A stretch of 14,832 bases of DNA from Coriobacteriia bacterium (GCA_009785705.1 WQVS01000023.1:1-14832), one strand, 5' to 3'. Shown: positions 1 through 8,552, numbered from the stretch's first letter. Numbers and translations: made by a program. Notes: a model not told the origin generated them from the letters alone.

Positions 1-1686
1 ATGGGTGACCATTACCGCGAACTTACTACTCATCGTGAGCTAATCTCTGGTATTGTGACTGCCGAAGAAGAGCGCTTTTTGCAGACTCTAAGCACAGGAC
101 TTAGTTACTTAGATGATGCCTTAGATGACCTGCCTTCCAATGGTCAGCTTAATGGCGAAACAGCCTTTAAGCTGCATGACACCTATGGCTTCCCCGTAGA
201 TTTGACTGTAGAAATCGCAGCTGAACGCGGCTACAGTGTTGACAGAGAAGACTTCGAGCGCTGTATGCTTGAACAGAAGGAGCGTGCCCGTTCCAAGGTG
301 CAAGATGTCAGCTGGTCTAGCTATGGCGGCGTCTACACAGATATTCTGAACGAATTCGGAACAACATACTTTGAGGGCTATAACAACCACAGCTTTGAGG
401 CCTCTGTTCTTGCTCTCATTGACGCAGAAGGCAAGCGCGTCGAAAGCCTAGAAGAAGGCCAGCGCGGTGAGATGATTCTTGACCATACATCCTTCTATGC
501 AGAGCAGGGTGGACAAATAGGGGATACAGGTACCATTGCCATTTTTGCAGCTGGAACAACGGCCAATGCAGCAGACAGCATAGCAACAAACGATGCTCTA
601 TTCACTGTCGAAGACACGCAAATTAAGGACGGACTCATTCTGCATAAGGGTGTCATGACTAAGGGGGCAGTTGCCCCTAACGATAAAGCTGAAACAAGCG
701 TCAATGTAGACCGCCGTAACCTTATTCGCAGGAACCACACAGCAACGCATCTACTGCACTGGGCGCTACGTCAGATTGTGGGAGCACACGTCACACAGGC
801 AGGCAGTCTGGTATCTGACCAGCGCCTACGTTTTGACTTCACTCACTTTGAGCGCCTGACACAAGATCAGCTAACACAGGTCGAAGAACTCATCAATGAG
901 AAAATCGCAGCAAACCTACCTGTACGCGCCTATACAACGACTCTTAGCGAGGCACAAGAACTAGGCGTAACAGCGCTCTTTGGTGAAAAGTACGACGAAT
1001 ACGTTCGCGTCTTAGAAATCGGAGACACCAGCAAAGAGCTTTGTGGAGGAATCCATGTCGGGCGTAGTTCAGAAATAGGAATCTTTAAAATCACCTCAGA
1101 AGAAAGTGTCGGTGCAAACATGCGCCGCATCGAGGCAGTAACCAGTATCAAGGCCTATGAGCTGACTAGAACGGTACAAGACCTACTAAATGCAGCCGCT
1201 GCACAACTAAAGTGCAAGCCTGCAGACATCAATCAAAAAGTCACTAACTTGCTGGAAAATCAGAAGAAACTCAAAGCTCAATTAAAGCAAGCAGCAGCCA
1301 GTGGTGCAGCTGACGCAGATGCACTGCTAAAGGAAGCCCTGGAAATAGCCGGCGACAATGGCAGCTATAAGCTAGTAATAAGCAGCCCAGAGGACATTCT
1401 CACCGCTGATCTGCGCAAATTTTGGGATAGGCTTCGTCAGGCAGGAGCAGATGCAGCTATCCTACTAACTTCCGATAAGGAAAGCGAAAAAACTATCTAT
1501 CTAGCAGCTTCAAACGACAAAGCTGTAGACTTAGGCTTCCATGCAGGCGATCAGGTAAAGCAGATTGCCGTAGCCTTTGAAGGGCGTGGCGGAGGAAAGC
1601 CTTCCATGGCACAGGGTGGTGCTGACCCTTCAACACCAGAACGTCTAAAAGAAGTCCTCGAAGAGGTTCGTAGACGCTTTGAATAG
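1..1686 (+). CDS. alaS: Alanyl-tRNA synthetase, 3' part (5' end cut by the window)
   Basis: Joins alanine to tRNA-Ala in the cytoplasm and clears mischarged Ser- or Gly-tRNA. The 561 residues seen are the C-terminal two thirds of a protein usually near 870 residues. The ATG at base 1 is an internal Met, because the reading starts inside the tRNA-recognition region, before the conserved DTYGFPVDLT stretch (about residues 60-69). The editing domain follows, with the zinc-ligand pairs HTATH (246-250) and C348/H352 and the segment SFYAEQGGQIGDTG. The C-Ala domain ends in GRGGGKPSMAQGG (528-540). The second zinc motif reads CGGIH rather than the usual CGGTH, a possible effect on editing. The gene ends in TAG and overlaps ruvX by 8 bp, pointing to coupled translation. 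Identification is very secure; only the true start is missing. Confidence 0.97.
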   Translation: MGDHYRELTTHRELISGIVTAEEERFLQTLSTGLSYLDDALDDLPSNGQLNGETAFKLHDTYGFPVDLTVEIAAERGYSVDREDFERCMLEQKERARSKVQDVSWSSYGGVYTDILNEFGTTYFEGYNNHSFEASVLALIDAEGKRVESLEEGQRGEMILDHTSFYAEQGGQIGDTGTIAIFAAGTTANAADSIATNDALFTVEDTQIKDGLILHKGVMTKGAVAPNDKAETSVNVDRRNLIRRNHTATHLLHWALRQIVGAHVTQAGSLVSDQRLRFDFTHFERLTQDQLTQVEELINEKIAANLPVRAYTTTLSEAQELGVTALFGEKYDEYVRVLEIGDTSKELCGGIHVGRSSEIGIFKITSEESVGANMRRIEAVTSIKAYELTRTVQDLLNAAAAQLKCKPADINQKVTNLLENQKKLKAQLKQAAASGAADADALLKEALEIAGDNGSYKLVISSPEDILTADLRKFWDRLRQAGADAAILLTSDKESEKTIYLAASNDKAVDLGFHAGDQVKQIAVAFEGRGGGKPSMAQGGADPSTPERLKEVLEEVRRRFE

Positions 1687-2128
1687 TCCGGTACCATCAG
1701 AATCCAGTTCCCCTTTGCGCATCCTTGCCCTAGACATCGGTGAAGCGCGAACAGGTCTTGCCCTGTCAGATGTCAAAAGGCAACAGGCGACACCTTTGCA
1801 GGTGCTTAGCACGACGCAGCTTTGTAGCAATAATAAAGAACTCAAGGTTCTGATTGAGGACTATGAGGTAGGCGCCCTAGTGGTAGGTCTGCCTTTACTT
1901 GCGGACGAAAGTGAAGGTCAACAAGCACGCAGGACACGCAGTTTAGCTACAAAAATGCTGGCAGGCCTGGATGCACTCCCCATCGTATTTTTCGATGAGC
2001 GCCAGTCTAGCAGTAGGGCAAAAGATTCAGGGCACAGCATGGGCCTTTCAGAGAGAGATATGCGCGGCAAACTTGACAGTCATGCAGCAGCAGCTTTCTT
2101 GCAGACATATCTTGATACAATTGGATAG
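1679..2128 (+). CDS. ruvX: RuvX/YqgF family Holliday-junction resolvase-like nuclease
   Basis: RNase H-fold protein of the YqgF/RuvX family, linked in other bacteria to pre-16S rRNA 5' processing and proposed to resolve Holliday junctions. At 149 residues it has the usual family size. Visible motifs are LALDIGEARTGLALSD near the N-terminus (first catalytic Asp), VVGLPL in the middle, FFDERQSSSRA, and a closing KLDSHAAAAFLQTYLD helix with the last acidic residue. The start is a TTG inside the alaS 3' end (8-bp overlap), with GAAGAGG a little upstream as a possible ribosome site; a second in-frame TTG at 1715 would remove 12 poorly conserved residues and cannot be excluded. It sits directly after alaS and before mltG, the standard actinobacterial order. 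Confidence 0.92.
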   Translation: MNSPVPSESSSPLRILALDIGEARTGLALSDVKRQQATPLQVLSTTQLCSNNKELKVLIEDYEVGALVVGLPLLADESEGQQARRTRSLATKMLAGLDALPIVFFDERQSSSRAKDSGHSMGLSERDMRGKLDSHAAAAFLQTYLDTIG

Positions 2129-2160
2129 TTGTAAACGTTTTAGATTGGAGCATTCTCCGT

Positions 2161-3249
2161 ATGGCTGGTAGAAGAAGCAGACAGAAAAAGTTTCCCTATG
2201 GCATAGTTGCCCTGTCGGTATTGATTGTAGTGATGATGATGGGCGTTGGTGTAGGGTACTGGGTTTTGATTAGAGATACTACGCAGACTATTGACGCCAA
2301 TCAGGTGGCTACTGGAGAAGAGATTCCCATTTATATCGAGCAGGGTACCCCTGTTGCCGCCATTGCTGACCTACTAGAAGAAGAGGGTGTGGTCAGCAGT
2401 GCATTGACCTTCCGCGCTCAAGTACGTCTGGCAGGTGCCGACGATACGTTACTTGCGGGCCTCTATATCATGTATGCAGGCATGGGCCACAATGACATCA
2501 TTGCTATGCTGCAGGAAGGCCCGCCACGTAGAGATGTTGTGCATGTGACTGTTCCTGAAGGACGCTCGATTGACCGCATGGCGCTTATCTTAGAGGAAGA
2601 CATGAACTTTACTGCAGAAGAGTTCATCCAGGTTGCCAAATATGGGGCACCAGAGTTCGCGGGGGACTTTCCCTTCCTGATTGGCGCCTTCGATGATTCC
2701 CTAGAGGGCTATCTGTTTCCCGATAGCTATGAATTCTTCGAAGATGCAACGATACATGATGTGATCACTCAAATGCTGCAACGCTTTGAATATGTGTGGA
2801 GTGGACTTGGGGATCCCACGGGGTCCGCGACTGATATGACACCAGAAGAATTAGTAGTTATAGCCTCTTTAGTAGAAATGGAGTCATCTCTAGAGAGAGA
2901 GCGCCCTTTAGTCTCGTCTGTAATCTATAATCGCCTGGCGATTAATCGTAGGCTGCAGTTTTGCTCTACGGTGCAGTTCTTGATGCCGGGTGAAGATAGG
3001 CAACGCCTGCGTTTGACCTATGCAGAGACTGAGGTGCCGAGTCCCTACAATACCTACCTGAATGAGGGCTTGCCCCCAGGACCTATTTCTAATCCAGGTA
3101 GACAGGCACTGGACGCAGCCCTACATCCCGCAGACACAGATTACATTTACTTTGTATTGACGGGTGAAGATGGCTCGCAAACCTTTGCCAGTAATACAGC
3201 AGACTTTGAGGCCGCTCGCCGGATATCGCGTGAGGTATTTGGAGAGTAA
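2161..3249 (+). CDS. mltG: Endolytic murein transglycosylase MltG (YceG-like)
   Basis: Membrane-anchored lytic transglycosylase that cuts nascent peptidoglycan strands, thought to act as a terminase of glycan elongation. The 362-residue protein has a basic cytoplasmic start (residues 1-11), one membrane segment (about 13-37) and an extracytoplasmic domain. A LysM-like part (about 55-120) precedes the catalytic YceG domain. ASLVEMES places the catalytic glutamate at E239, matching the Glu of the ASIVEKE motif in the family. Other signatures are VIYNRL (254-259), SPYNTYLNEGLPPGPISNPG (294-313) and the LEGYLFPDSY segment. GGAG at 2147-2150 lies 10 nt before the ATG. The gene follows ruvX after 32 bp and is probably in the same transcript. 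Confidence 0.96.
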   Translation: MAGRRSRQKKFPYGIVALSVLIVVMMMGVGVGYWVLIRDTTQTIDANQVATGEEIPIYIEQGTPVAAIADLLEEEGVVSSALTFRAQVRLAGADDTLLAGLYIMYAGMGHNDIIAMLQEGPPRRDVVHVTVPEGRSIDRMALILEEDMNFTAEEFIQVAKYGAPEFAGDFPFLIGAFDDSLEGYLFPDSYEFFEDATIHDVITQMLQRFEYVWSGLGDPTGSATDMTPEELVVIASLVEMESSLERERPLVSSVIYNRLAINRRLQFCSTVQFLMPGEDRQRLRLTYAETEVPSPYNTYLNEGLPPGPISNPGRQALDAALHPADTDYIYFVLTGEDGSQTFASNTADFEAARRISREVFGE

Positions 3250-3297
3250 GTAACTTTCTTTCCACGCCTTCTGAACAGAAAGATATTAAACAACAAC

Positions 3298-3804
3298 ATG
3301 GCTTTTCCTAAACACTACATAGATTCAGTACTTGACATCGATCCTGAGTGGATAAAGGCACAAGGCAAGATTTGCGTACTCATAGACCTTGATAATACTT
3401 TGTTGCCGCGCGATACCAGCGAATTTACTCCAGAAATCATGGCATGGGTAAAGTCGCTCTATGACGCTGACCTAAAGGTTTGTCTGTTGTCCAACAATTG
3501 GCACGAGCGCGTCCATACTGCAGCAGCTGAACTAAACATGAAGCTAGTGTCAAAGGCAGTAAAGCCATTGCCTCCAGCTTTCTTTGTTGCAATGAAGCGC
3601 GTAGGAGGCAAGCGCAAAGAAACTATCATGATTGGTGACCAGTTATTTACCGACGTCTTAGGCTCAGCAATTCTAGGTATTCCTTGCATAATGGTGAAGC
3701 CGTTGGCAGCACACGACCTAAAGCACACCCTGCTACTGCGCAATGTAGAAAGATTCGTAATGCGTGGTCGCCAAACAGACTCCAGCACTACAAAATTCAA
3801 GTAG
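3298..3804 (+). CDS. YqeG-family HAD phosphatase
   Basis: HAD-superfamily hydrolase of the YqeG (subfamily IIIA) type; the physiological substrate of this family is not settled. All four HAD motifs are visible in 168 residues: motif I LIDLDNTLLP with D30 as nucleophile and D32 as acid/base, motif II LLSNN with S65, motif III around K89-P90, and motif IV MIGDQLFTDVLG with D114 and D119. There is no cap insert, as expected for IIIA. The 48-bp gap after mltG contains only a weak ribosome site (GAAAG region), so initiation may be modest. In Bacillus yqeG lies close to aroE too, and here it sits between mltG and aroE; the pairing is conserved but its reason is unknown. Family assignment is firm, function is not. 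Confidence 0.9.
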   Translation: MAFPKHYIDSVLDIDPEWIKAQGKICVLIDLDNTLLPRDTSEFTPEIMAWVKSLYDADLKVCLLSNNWHERVHTAAAELNMKLVSKAVKPLPPAFFVAMKRVGGKRKETIMIGDQLFTDVLGSAILGIPCIMVKPLAAHDLKHTLLLRNVERFVMRGRQTDSSTTKFK

Positions 3805-3823
3805 AAACTGCTTACTGCGTCCA

Positions 3824-4720
3824 ATGAGTGCTCTCCAGAAATATCTTATTGTTGGAACACCTATAGCACAGAGCCTTTCTCCTAGGCTGCATAATGCAGT
3901 TTATCGGGAACTAGGTTTACCACGTGAACTGAACGCCTGTGACCCAAAGGATGTTGCAGGTTTCGAGCAACTCATTGACAGGCTGCGTGACGGTGTCTAT
4001 CAAGGTCTTTGCGTCACGATTCCCTACAAGCTGCAAGCACAGCTTGCCTGCGATACCTTGACCCCAACAGCACGACGCACAGGAGCCGTGAACTATATCC
4101 GTCGTGAAGCTGACGGCAGTCTGACTGGTGACAATACCGACGCACAAGGCTTTGCACAGGCAGCGAGCCAAGAGCTAGGCATTAGCTTCGCTGGCATCAC
4201 TGCTGCGGTCTGCGGTAGCGGGGGAGCATCGCGGGCAATTGTGGATGCACTCCTCCAGGGCGGGGCTGCACGAATCGCCCTTGTTTCGCGCAATCCTCAG
4301 CGCACGGCAGAGGAGTGGGGCATCGTGGATGCCAGCTTTGTACGGGTTAGTCAGCTCAATTTGGGGGAAGATTCTGCCAGTAGTCCGCCAGCAATTCCAG
4401 TGCAAGCGCTTGACTACAAGGCACTTCTTCAATCTTGCTCATGCTTTGATTTGCTGGTAAACACGACTCCGTTGGGTATGAGCGATGACCACATGCCCGT
4501 TCCAGAGGAATGGCTGCTTTCTGCAGCTCCTGCAGTTTACGATGCCGTCTACCGAAAAGAGGGAACAACCCCTCTTGTGGCAGCAGCTCATAAGGTCGGC
4601 ATCCCTGCAGCTGATGGACGCAGCATGCTTATTGAGCAAGCAATTTGCGGGATGCAATTCTGGGGGATAGAAGCAGATTCTGCGCTCCTTCGTAGTATCA
4701 TAGACATTGCCTTGCAATAG
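3824..4720 (+). CDS. aroE: Shikimate dehydrogenase (NADP+)
   Basis: Reduces 3-dehydroshikimate to shikimate with NADPH in the chorismate pathway. With the ATG at 3824 the protein has 298 residues and begins, as is typical, just before the first beta strand (KYLIVGTPIAQSLSP). An upstream in-frame GTG at 3764 would add 20 unrelated residues and overlap the previous gene by 41 bp, so I rejected it. Motifs: SLSPRLHN (17-24) for substrate binding, VTIPYK with catalytic K69, GAVN with N90, GDNTDAQGF with catalytic D106, the nucleotide-binding GSGGASRA (131-138), SRN (155-157) for NADP phosphate, LVNTTPLGM (211-219) and DGRSMLIEQA. It follows the phosphatase gene by 19 bp. No strong ribosome site is seen. 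Confidence 0.95.
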   Translation: MSALQKYLIVGTPIAQSLSPRLHNAVYRELGLPRELNACDPKDVAGFEQLIDRLRDGVYQGLCVTIPYKLQAQLACDTLTPTARRTGAVNYIRREADGSLTGDNTDAQGFAQAASQELGISFAGITAAVCGSGGASRAIVDALLQGGAARIALVSRNPQRTAEEWGIVDASFVRVSQLNLGEDSASSPPAIPVQALDYKALLQSCSCFDLLVNTTPLGMSDDHMPVPEEWLLSAAPAVYDAVYRKEGTTPLVAAAHKVGIPAADGRSMLIEQAICGMQFWGIEADSALLRSIIDIALQ

Positions 4721-4778
4721 GCGAAGTAGGGCTGAAGCCTGCATACAAGTAAGCCGCGTAGACCAGACAGGAAATGGC

Positions 4779-5339
4779 GTGACTGATTCCGCAACAACCA
4801 AGCAAAAGCGACATATTGCGCTCATTGGCTTTATGGGGGCAGGTAAGTCCTGTGTTGCAGACGAATTGGCGACACGATACGGACGCAGCTGTGTTGACCT
4901 TGACGACTACATAGAGGAACAGGCAGGCAAAAGCATTGCGGAAATATTCCAACAAAACGGTGAAAGTCACTTTCGCCAACTGGAACTGGATGCTCTAAGC
5001 GACGCGCTCAATCGGTCGGACTCCACCATCATAGCCTGTGGTGGAGGAATAGTGACCAATCCAAAAAGTTTAGCGCTATTGCATGCTCATGCAGTGGTCA
5101 TTTATTTAGCAGTTCAGCCAGAGCAGGCGCTTACTCGTATAGATGACTGGTCAACACGCCCTCTATTAATGCAGGCGGGCGGCACAGATGCGATATATGC
5201 ACTAGCTCAATCGCGACTTGCCCTTTACGAGGCAGCTGCCGATATCAGCATCAACACCGATAAGCGCGACATCAGCGAAGTAGCTGACTACGCCGTACTT
5301 AGACTAAAGGAAGCCGGATATGCAGACATCCTCGCCTAA
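4779..5339 (+). CDS. aroK: Shikimate kinase
   Basis: Phosphorylates shikimate at O3 using ATP. I start it at the GTG at 4779, because AGGA at 4769-4772 lies 6 nt upstream and the 186-residue product then has about the family length; the frame stays open further upstream, but the extra 24 residues look non-conserved. Motifs: P-loop GFMGAGKS (17-24), the shikimate-binding DLDDYIE with D42, ESHFRQLE with R66, CGGGIV with the Gly triplet 88-90, and the lid arginine in RPLL (R127). R146 fits the adenine-binding arginine. The gene follows aroE by 58 bp and its last 20 bp overlap aroB in another frame. Confidence 0.94.
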   Translation: MTDSATTKQKRHIALIGFMGAGKSCVADELATRYGRSCVDLDDYIEEQAGKSIAEIFQQNGESHFRQLELDALSDALNRSDSTIIACGGGIVTNPKSLALLHAHAVVIYLAVQPEQALTRIDDWSTRPLLMQAGGTDAIYALAQSRLALYEAAADISINTDKRDISEVADYAVLRLKEAGYADILA

Positions 5340-6840
5340 TAATGAAAAAAAGACAGCAAAGGCCAAGGGTACATCCTCCGATGCAGAGGTGGCAAACCCT
5401 GCCACGCAAAGCGAAGTCGCACTTGTTCCTGCAGTAACCCGTCAAGACTTTGCAGATGGTCTACGTTTAGACCTTAACTTGGGCGTAGCAGCTTACCCTG
5501 TATTTCTTATGGCAAAACCTGCGCAACTGCTGGCGCGTTACATGGAAACACTCATAGGACAACAGACAGCAGAGCGTCAGTCGCTGCGGCTCAACGACCC
5601 AAAGCGTGTGATTATACTCTGCGACGAGAACACAGCAGAACTCTTTGGCATAGACATTGAAACCCAGTTCATTACAGCAGGCTGGGAGATTGACGCCTTA
5701 ACCGTACCAGCAGGTGAGCAAGCAAAAACTCTCGCTGTAGTGGAGCAGCTTTGCGAAGCACTGGCAACACTGGGGGCTAACCGTAACACTGTTCTCTGTT
5801 CAGTGGGCGGGGGGATTATGAGTGACCTTGCAGGCTTTGTAGCTGGCATCTATAAGCGCGGTATGCATTTGGCACACATCTCAACAACGCTGGTCGGACT
5901 GGTAGACGCAGCAGTCGGAGGTAAAACTGCCGTTAATCTACCCACGGGCAAAAACCAAATAGGCATGTACAAACATCCCTTGGCGATAGTTAGCGACCCC
6001 GCCTACCTGCAACAGCTACCAGAAGAAGACTACGTTTGCGGGCTGGCAGAGGCGGCAAAAACTGCCCTACTAGCAGGTGAAGAATTTACAGCTTGGGTGG
6101 AGGCCAACACAGAGCTTCTCTTGCAGCGCGACCCTGCCATCTTGCGTGAACTTATTGCCCGCTGTATTAGCTTCAAAGCTTCCGTGGTAGCAAGCGATCC
6201 TCACGAGGATAATGTGCCCTCCGCACGCCTATCGCTGAACTATGGTCATACTCTAGGCCACGTAATAGAAACAGTAACAGCACAGCGTTTCTACGACCAG
6301 CAAGCACAACAGACAGAACAGGCGGAGTCTGACCAGTCAGAACACAGGCAGCCAGAAGAATCCAATCAAACTTCTAGTGACCCATCTGGTGAGGCTGCCC
6401 TAGGTTCGCCAATCCCACATGGTATAGCTGTAGCGCAAGGGATGCGCTTTGAGGCGCGCATGGCAATGCAATTAGTAGAAGCAGACGCAAGTTTCGTCCT
6501 ACGCCAAGATGCATTACTGGACGCACTTAATCTGCCAGCATTAGACCCAGCAATTATGGGCGATGATTTAGCCAACATTACTGAAGTGTTCTATCGCGAT
6601 AAAAAAATTGAAAACAGTGAACTGCGCTTCATTCTAATGGCAAACCCAGGTAACCCAGAGATTGTCACCGTTCCTCGTGAGATATTGTACGATCATCTGC
6701 GAGCCTGGCTATCAGAACACACTAGATGTTCAGACTCTGTGTCGCTCCTTGATTCTGAGCGCCTAGAGCACTCTGATAATGCTGAAGGGATGACAGGAGC
6801 AGAACCAGCATTGCAGGCGCATGAAGAGGACAGCCAATGA
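5320..6840 (+). CDS. aroB: 3-Dehydroquinate synthase, enlarged
   Basis: Converts DAHP to 3-dehydroquinate; NAD- and metal-dependent. At 506 residues it is about 140 longer than usual. The core is intact: VGGGIMSDLAGF (162-173), HISTTLVGLVDAAVGGKTAVN with K202, GKNQIGM (210-216), GLAEAAK with metal ligand E244, LNYGHTLGH with H310 and H314, HGIAVAQGM with metal ligand H367, and the closing DKKI. The extra length comes from an N-terminal tail (about 1-45), an acidic Gln/Ser-rich insert (about 324-363) between the GHTLGH and HG motifs, where most relatives have only a short linker, and an acidic C-terminal tail (about 466-506). The start is well supported: AAAGGA (5306-5311) lies 8 nt before the ATG. 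The gene overlaps aroK by 20 bp and aroQ by 4 bp. Confidence 0.95.
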   Translation: MQTSSPNNEKKTAKAKGTSSDAEVANPATQSEVALVPAVTRQDFADGLRLDLNLGVAAYPVFLMAKPAQLLARYMETLIGQQTAERQSLRLNDPKRVIILCDENTAELFGIDIETQFITAGWEIDALTVPAGEQAKTLAVVEQLCEALATLGANRNTVLCSVGGGIMSDLAGFVAGIYKRGMHLAHISTTLVGLVDAAVGGKTAVNLPTGKNQIGMYKHPLAIVSDPAYLQQLPEEDYVCGLAEAAKTALLAGEEFTAWVEANTELLLQRDPAILRELIARCISFKASVVASDPHEDNVPSARLSLNYGHTLGHVIETVTAQRFYDQQAQQTEQAESDQSEHRQPEESNQTSSDPSGEAALGSPIPHGIAVAQGMRFEARMAMQLVEADASFVLRQDALLDALNLPALDPAIMGDDLANITEVFYRDKKIENSELRFILMANPGNPEIVTVPREILYDHLRAWLSEHTRCSDSVSLLDSERLEHSDNAEGMTGAEPALQAHEEDSQ

Positions 6841-7325
6841 GAATCCTTGTCTTAAATGGCCCCAATCTTAACCTGCTTGGTGAAAGAGAGCCAGAAATCT
6901 ACGGCACACTGACATTGGAGCAGATTAACGCAGAACTTGCAAAGCATGCAGAACAGGTTACGCCAGCTGTGCAACCGACAGGTTACGCAGGGGTCACCAT
7001 TCAGCTAGACTTCTTCCAATCGAATCATGAGGGGACACTAGTCGATAAGCTTCATGAAGTACGTGACACACACGACGTCATCATCTTCAATCCAGCAGCA
7101 TTTACTCATTACTCCTACGCATTGCGTGATGCCATAGCAGCAATCACAATCCCTGTAATAGAAGTACATCTGAGTAATCCTGACCAGCGAGAAGACTTCC
7201 GCAAAAGCAATGTGGTGCGTGAAGTCTGCACAGCACATTTTCAGGGCAAAGGCCTACAATCCTACATCGATGCCCTAGATTACACCTTCGTTCTTGACTT
7301 AAGCAAAAAGGAGACCACATCGTGA
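6837..7325 (+). CDS. aroQ: 3-Dehydroquinate dehydratase, type II
   Basis: Dehydrates 3-dehydroquinate to 3-dehydroshikimate. Type II signatures are complete: LNGPNLNLLG (6-15), REPEIYG with catalytic Y22, FFQSNHEG (59-66), NPAAFTHYS with N85 and H91, and EVHLSN with H111 followed by REDFRKSNV. At 162 residues it is slightly long; the excess is a short insert (about 42-55) before the strand leading to QSNHEG and a small C-terminal tail. NPAAFTH differs mildly from the common NPGAYTH. The ATG overlaps the aroB stop in an ATGA arrangement, with AGAGGA (6825-6830) 6 nt upstream, and the end overlaps the next start (GTGA), so it is translationally coupled on both sides. Confidence 0.95.
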   Translation: MRILVLNGPNLNLLGEREPEIYGTLTLEQINAELAKHAEQVTPAVQPTGYAGVTIQLDFFQSNHEGTLVDKLHEVRDTHDVIIFNPAAFTHYSYALRDAIAAITIPVIEVHLSNPDQREDFRKSNVVREVCTAHFQGKGLQSYIDALDYTFVLDLSKKETTS

Positions 7326-8521
7326 GCCATTTCGACATTAACAGCAGACTAAGTAAGCTACGTAAGCGCATGACAGAAGAAGGCGTAGATGCCTTCATTG
7401 CGCTGAAATCAGTAAACGTTGAATACCTTACAGGCTTTGACTATATTCGTGATAATAGCGACCCGCATGCCGTATTGGTTACCGCAGATACTGCACGCTT
7501 CATAACAGATGCTCGCTATATTGAAGTGGCACAGACGCAGGCGGTAGACAGCTCCCTTTGGCAGGTCGATGACCCTAAAGGCAAGCTCATCCCAAAAGAT
7601 TTAGCCGAACTCTGGAATCTTGCAGACTTCACCCTTATCGCCCTTGAGGACAGCACTCCTTATCGCATCTTTGAGACAATCAAGACTTCAGCAGCTCCAG
7701 ACTTAGGCCCTATTGTTGCTGCAGTTAATCGCATATCCGACCCAACTAAGAAATATGCTACTCCGGGCACTGTTATCCCTGCAAAGAATTGGGTAGAAGA
7801 AATTCGTAGCAGCAAAGATGCTGCAGAAATAGAGCGCATCAAAGCAGCACAGGCAATTACTGACAAGGCCTTCACACACCTCTGTGGCTTCATTAAGGCA
7901 GGAATGACCGAAAAGGAAGTTGCCCTAGAACTGGAATACACCATACAGAAGCTAGGAGCAGAAGGAACATCATTCCCACCTATTGTGGCAAGCGGCCCCA
8001 ATGGATCATTGCCACATGCCGTTCCTACTGACCGCATCCTAGAGGCAGGCGACTTGCTAACCTTAGACTTCGGAGCTAGCTACGGAGGCTATTGCTCAGA
8101 CATGACGCGCACGATATTCATAGGTGGCACCAATGAGGCGGGAGAACCCGTCCTGCCCACTGAAGAACAGCGCGAAGTCTACGAAACTATCCTTGCCGCA
8201 CAGCTAGCAAGTCTAGCGACCCACCACGAAGGTGCAACAGCTAAAGAAGTAGATGCGGCAGGACGTGAGGTCATCGCTGAAGCAGGTTATGGTGACTATT
8301 TCATTCATGGAACAGGTCACGGAGTAGGTCTCTACATCCATGAGTTACCCAATACCTCACCACGTTCAGAAGACAAACTGAAAGCGGGAGAAGTAATAAC
8401 CTGCGAACCAGGCATTTACCTACCAGGTAAACTAGGCGTACGCATAGAGGACATGGTAATAGTGACAGCTGACGGACACGAAAACATCACCACCTCAACC
8501 AAGGAACTGTTAGTAGTTTAG
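7322..8521 (+). CDS. pepP: M24-family Xaa-Pro aminopeptidase
   Basis: Cytoplasmic metallopeptidase removing N-terminal residues before proline, or cleaving Xaa-Pro dipeptides. The N-terminal creatinase-like domain (about 1-135) is followed by the pita-bread catalytic domain. The five metal ligands of M24 peptidases are visible: D249 and D260 (LDFGASYGGYCSDMTRT), H333 (HGTGHGVGL), E362 (CEPGIYLPG) and E376 (VRIEDMV); H232 in LPHAVP is the proton-shuttle histidine. The 399-residue length is closer to the actinobacterial PepQ group than to E. coli PepP, so the symbol is family-level and pepQ would fit as well. The GTG start is supported by AAGGAG (7308-7313) 8 nt upstream and by its GTGA overlap with aroQ. 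In many actinobacteria efp comes next; here it is 2.4 kb away. Confidence 0.93.
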   Translation: MSHFDINSRLSKLRKRMTEEGVDAFIALKSVNVEYLTGFDYIRDNSDPHAVLVTADTARFITDARYIEVAQTQAVDSSLWQVDDPKGKLIPKDLAELWNLADFTLIALEDSTPYRIFETIKTSAAPDLGPIVAAVNRISDPTKKYATPGTVIPAKNWVEEIRSSKDAAEIERIKAAQAITDKAFTHLCGFIKAGMTEKEVALELEYTIQKLGAEGTSFPPIVASGPNGSLPHAVPTDRILEAGDLLTLDFGASYGGYCSDMTRTIFIGGTNEAGEPVLPTEEQREVYETILAAQLASLATHHEGATAKEVDAAGREVIAEAGYGDYFIHGTGHGVGLYIHELPNTSPRSEDKLKAGEVITCEPGIYLPGKLGVRIEDMVIVTADGHENITTSTKELLVV

Positions 8522-8552
8522 GTTTCGGATAATCGGGCAACTGGCTTGAAGA

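Noticed and set aside
1..3. ATG at base 1 as the true alaS start
   Set aside because: The reading begins inside the tRNA-recognition region of AlaRS, and the catalytic class II domain is missing, so the gene starts before the window.
3254..3282. CTTTCT/AGAAAG stem between mltG and the phosphatase gene
   Set aside because: Six AT-rich pairs with a 17-nt loop and no T-run; too weak to call.
3764..3823. Upstream GTG start for aroE
   Set aside because: Would overlap the phosphatase gene by 41 bp and add residues absent from the family; the ATG at 3824 begins right before the conserved first strand.
3459..3824. Minus-strand frame of 121 codons opposite the HAD phosphatase gene
   Set aside because: Shadow of a gene with all four HAD motifs; no recognisable protein features.
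4439..4825. Minus-strand frame of 128 codons across the aroE-aroK junction
   Set aside because: Cys-rich translation without family features, antisense to two secure genes.
8522..8552. Bidirectional terminator between pepP and the DUF3788 gene
   Set aside because: Only 31 bp, with no stable stem followed by a T-run on either strand.
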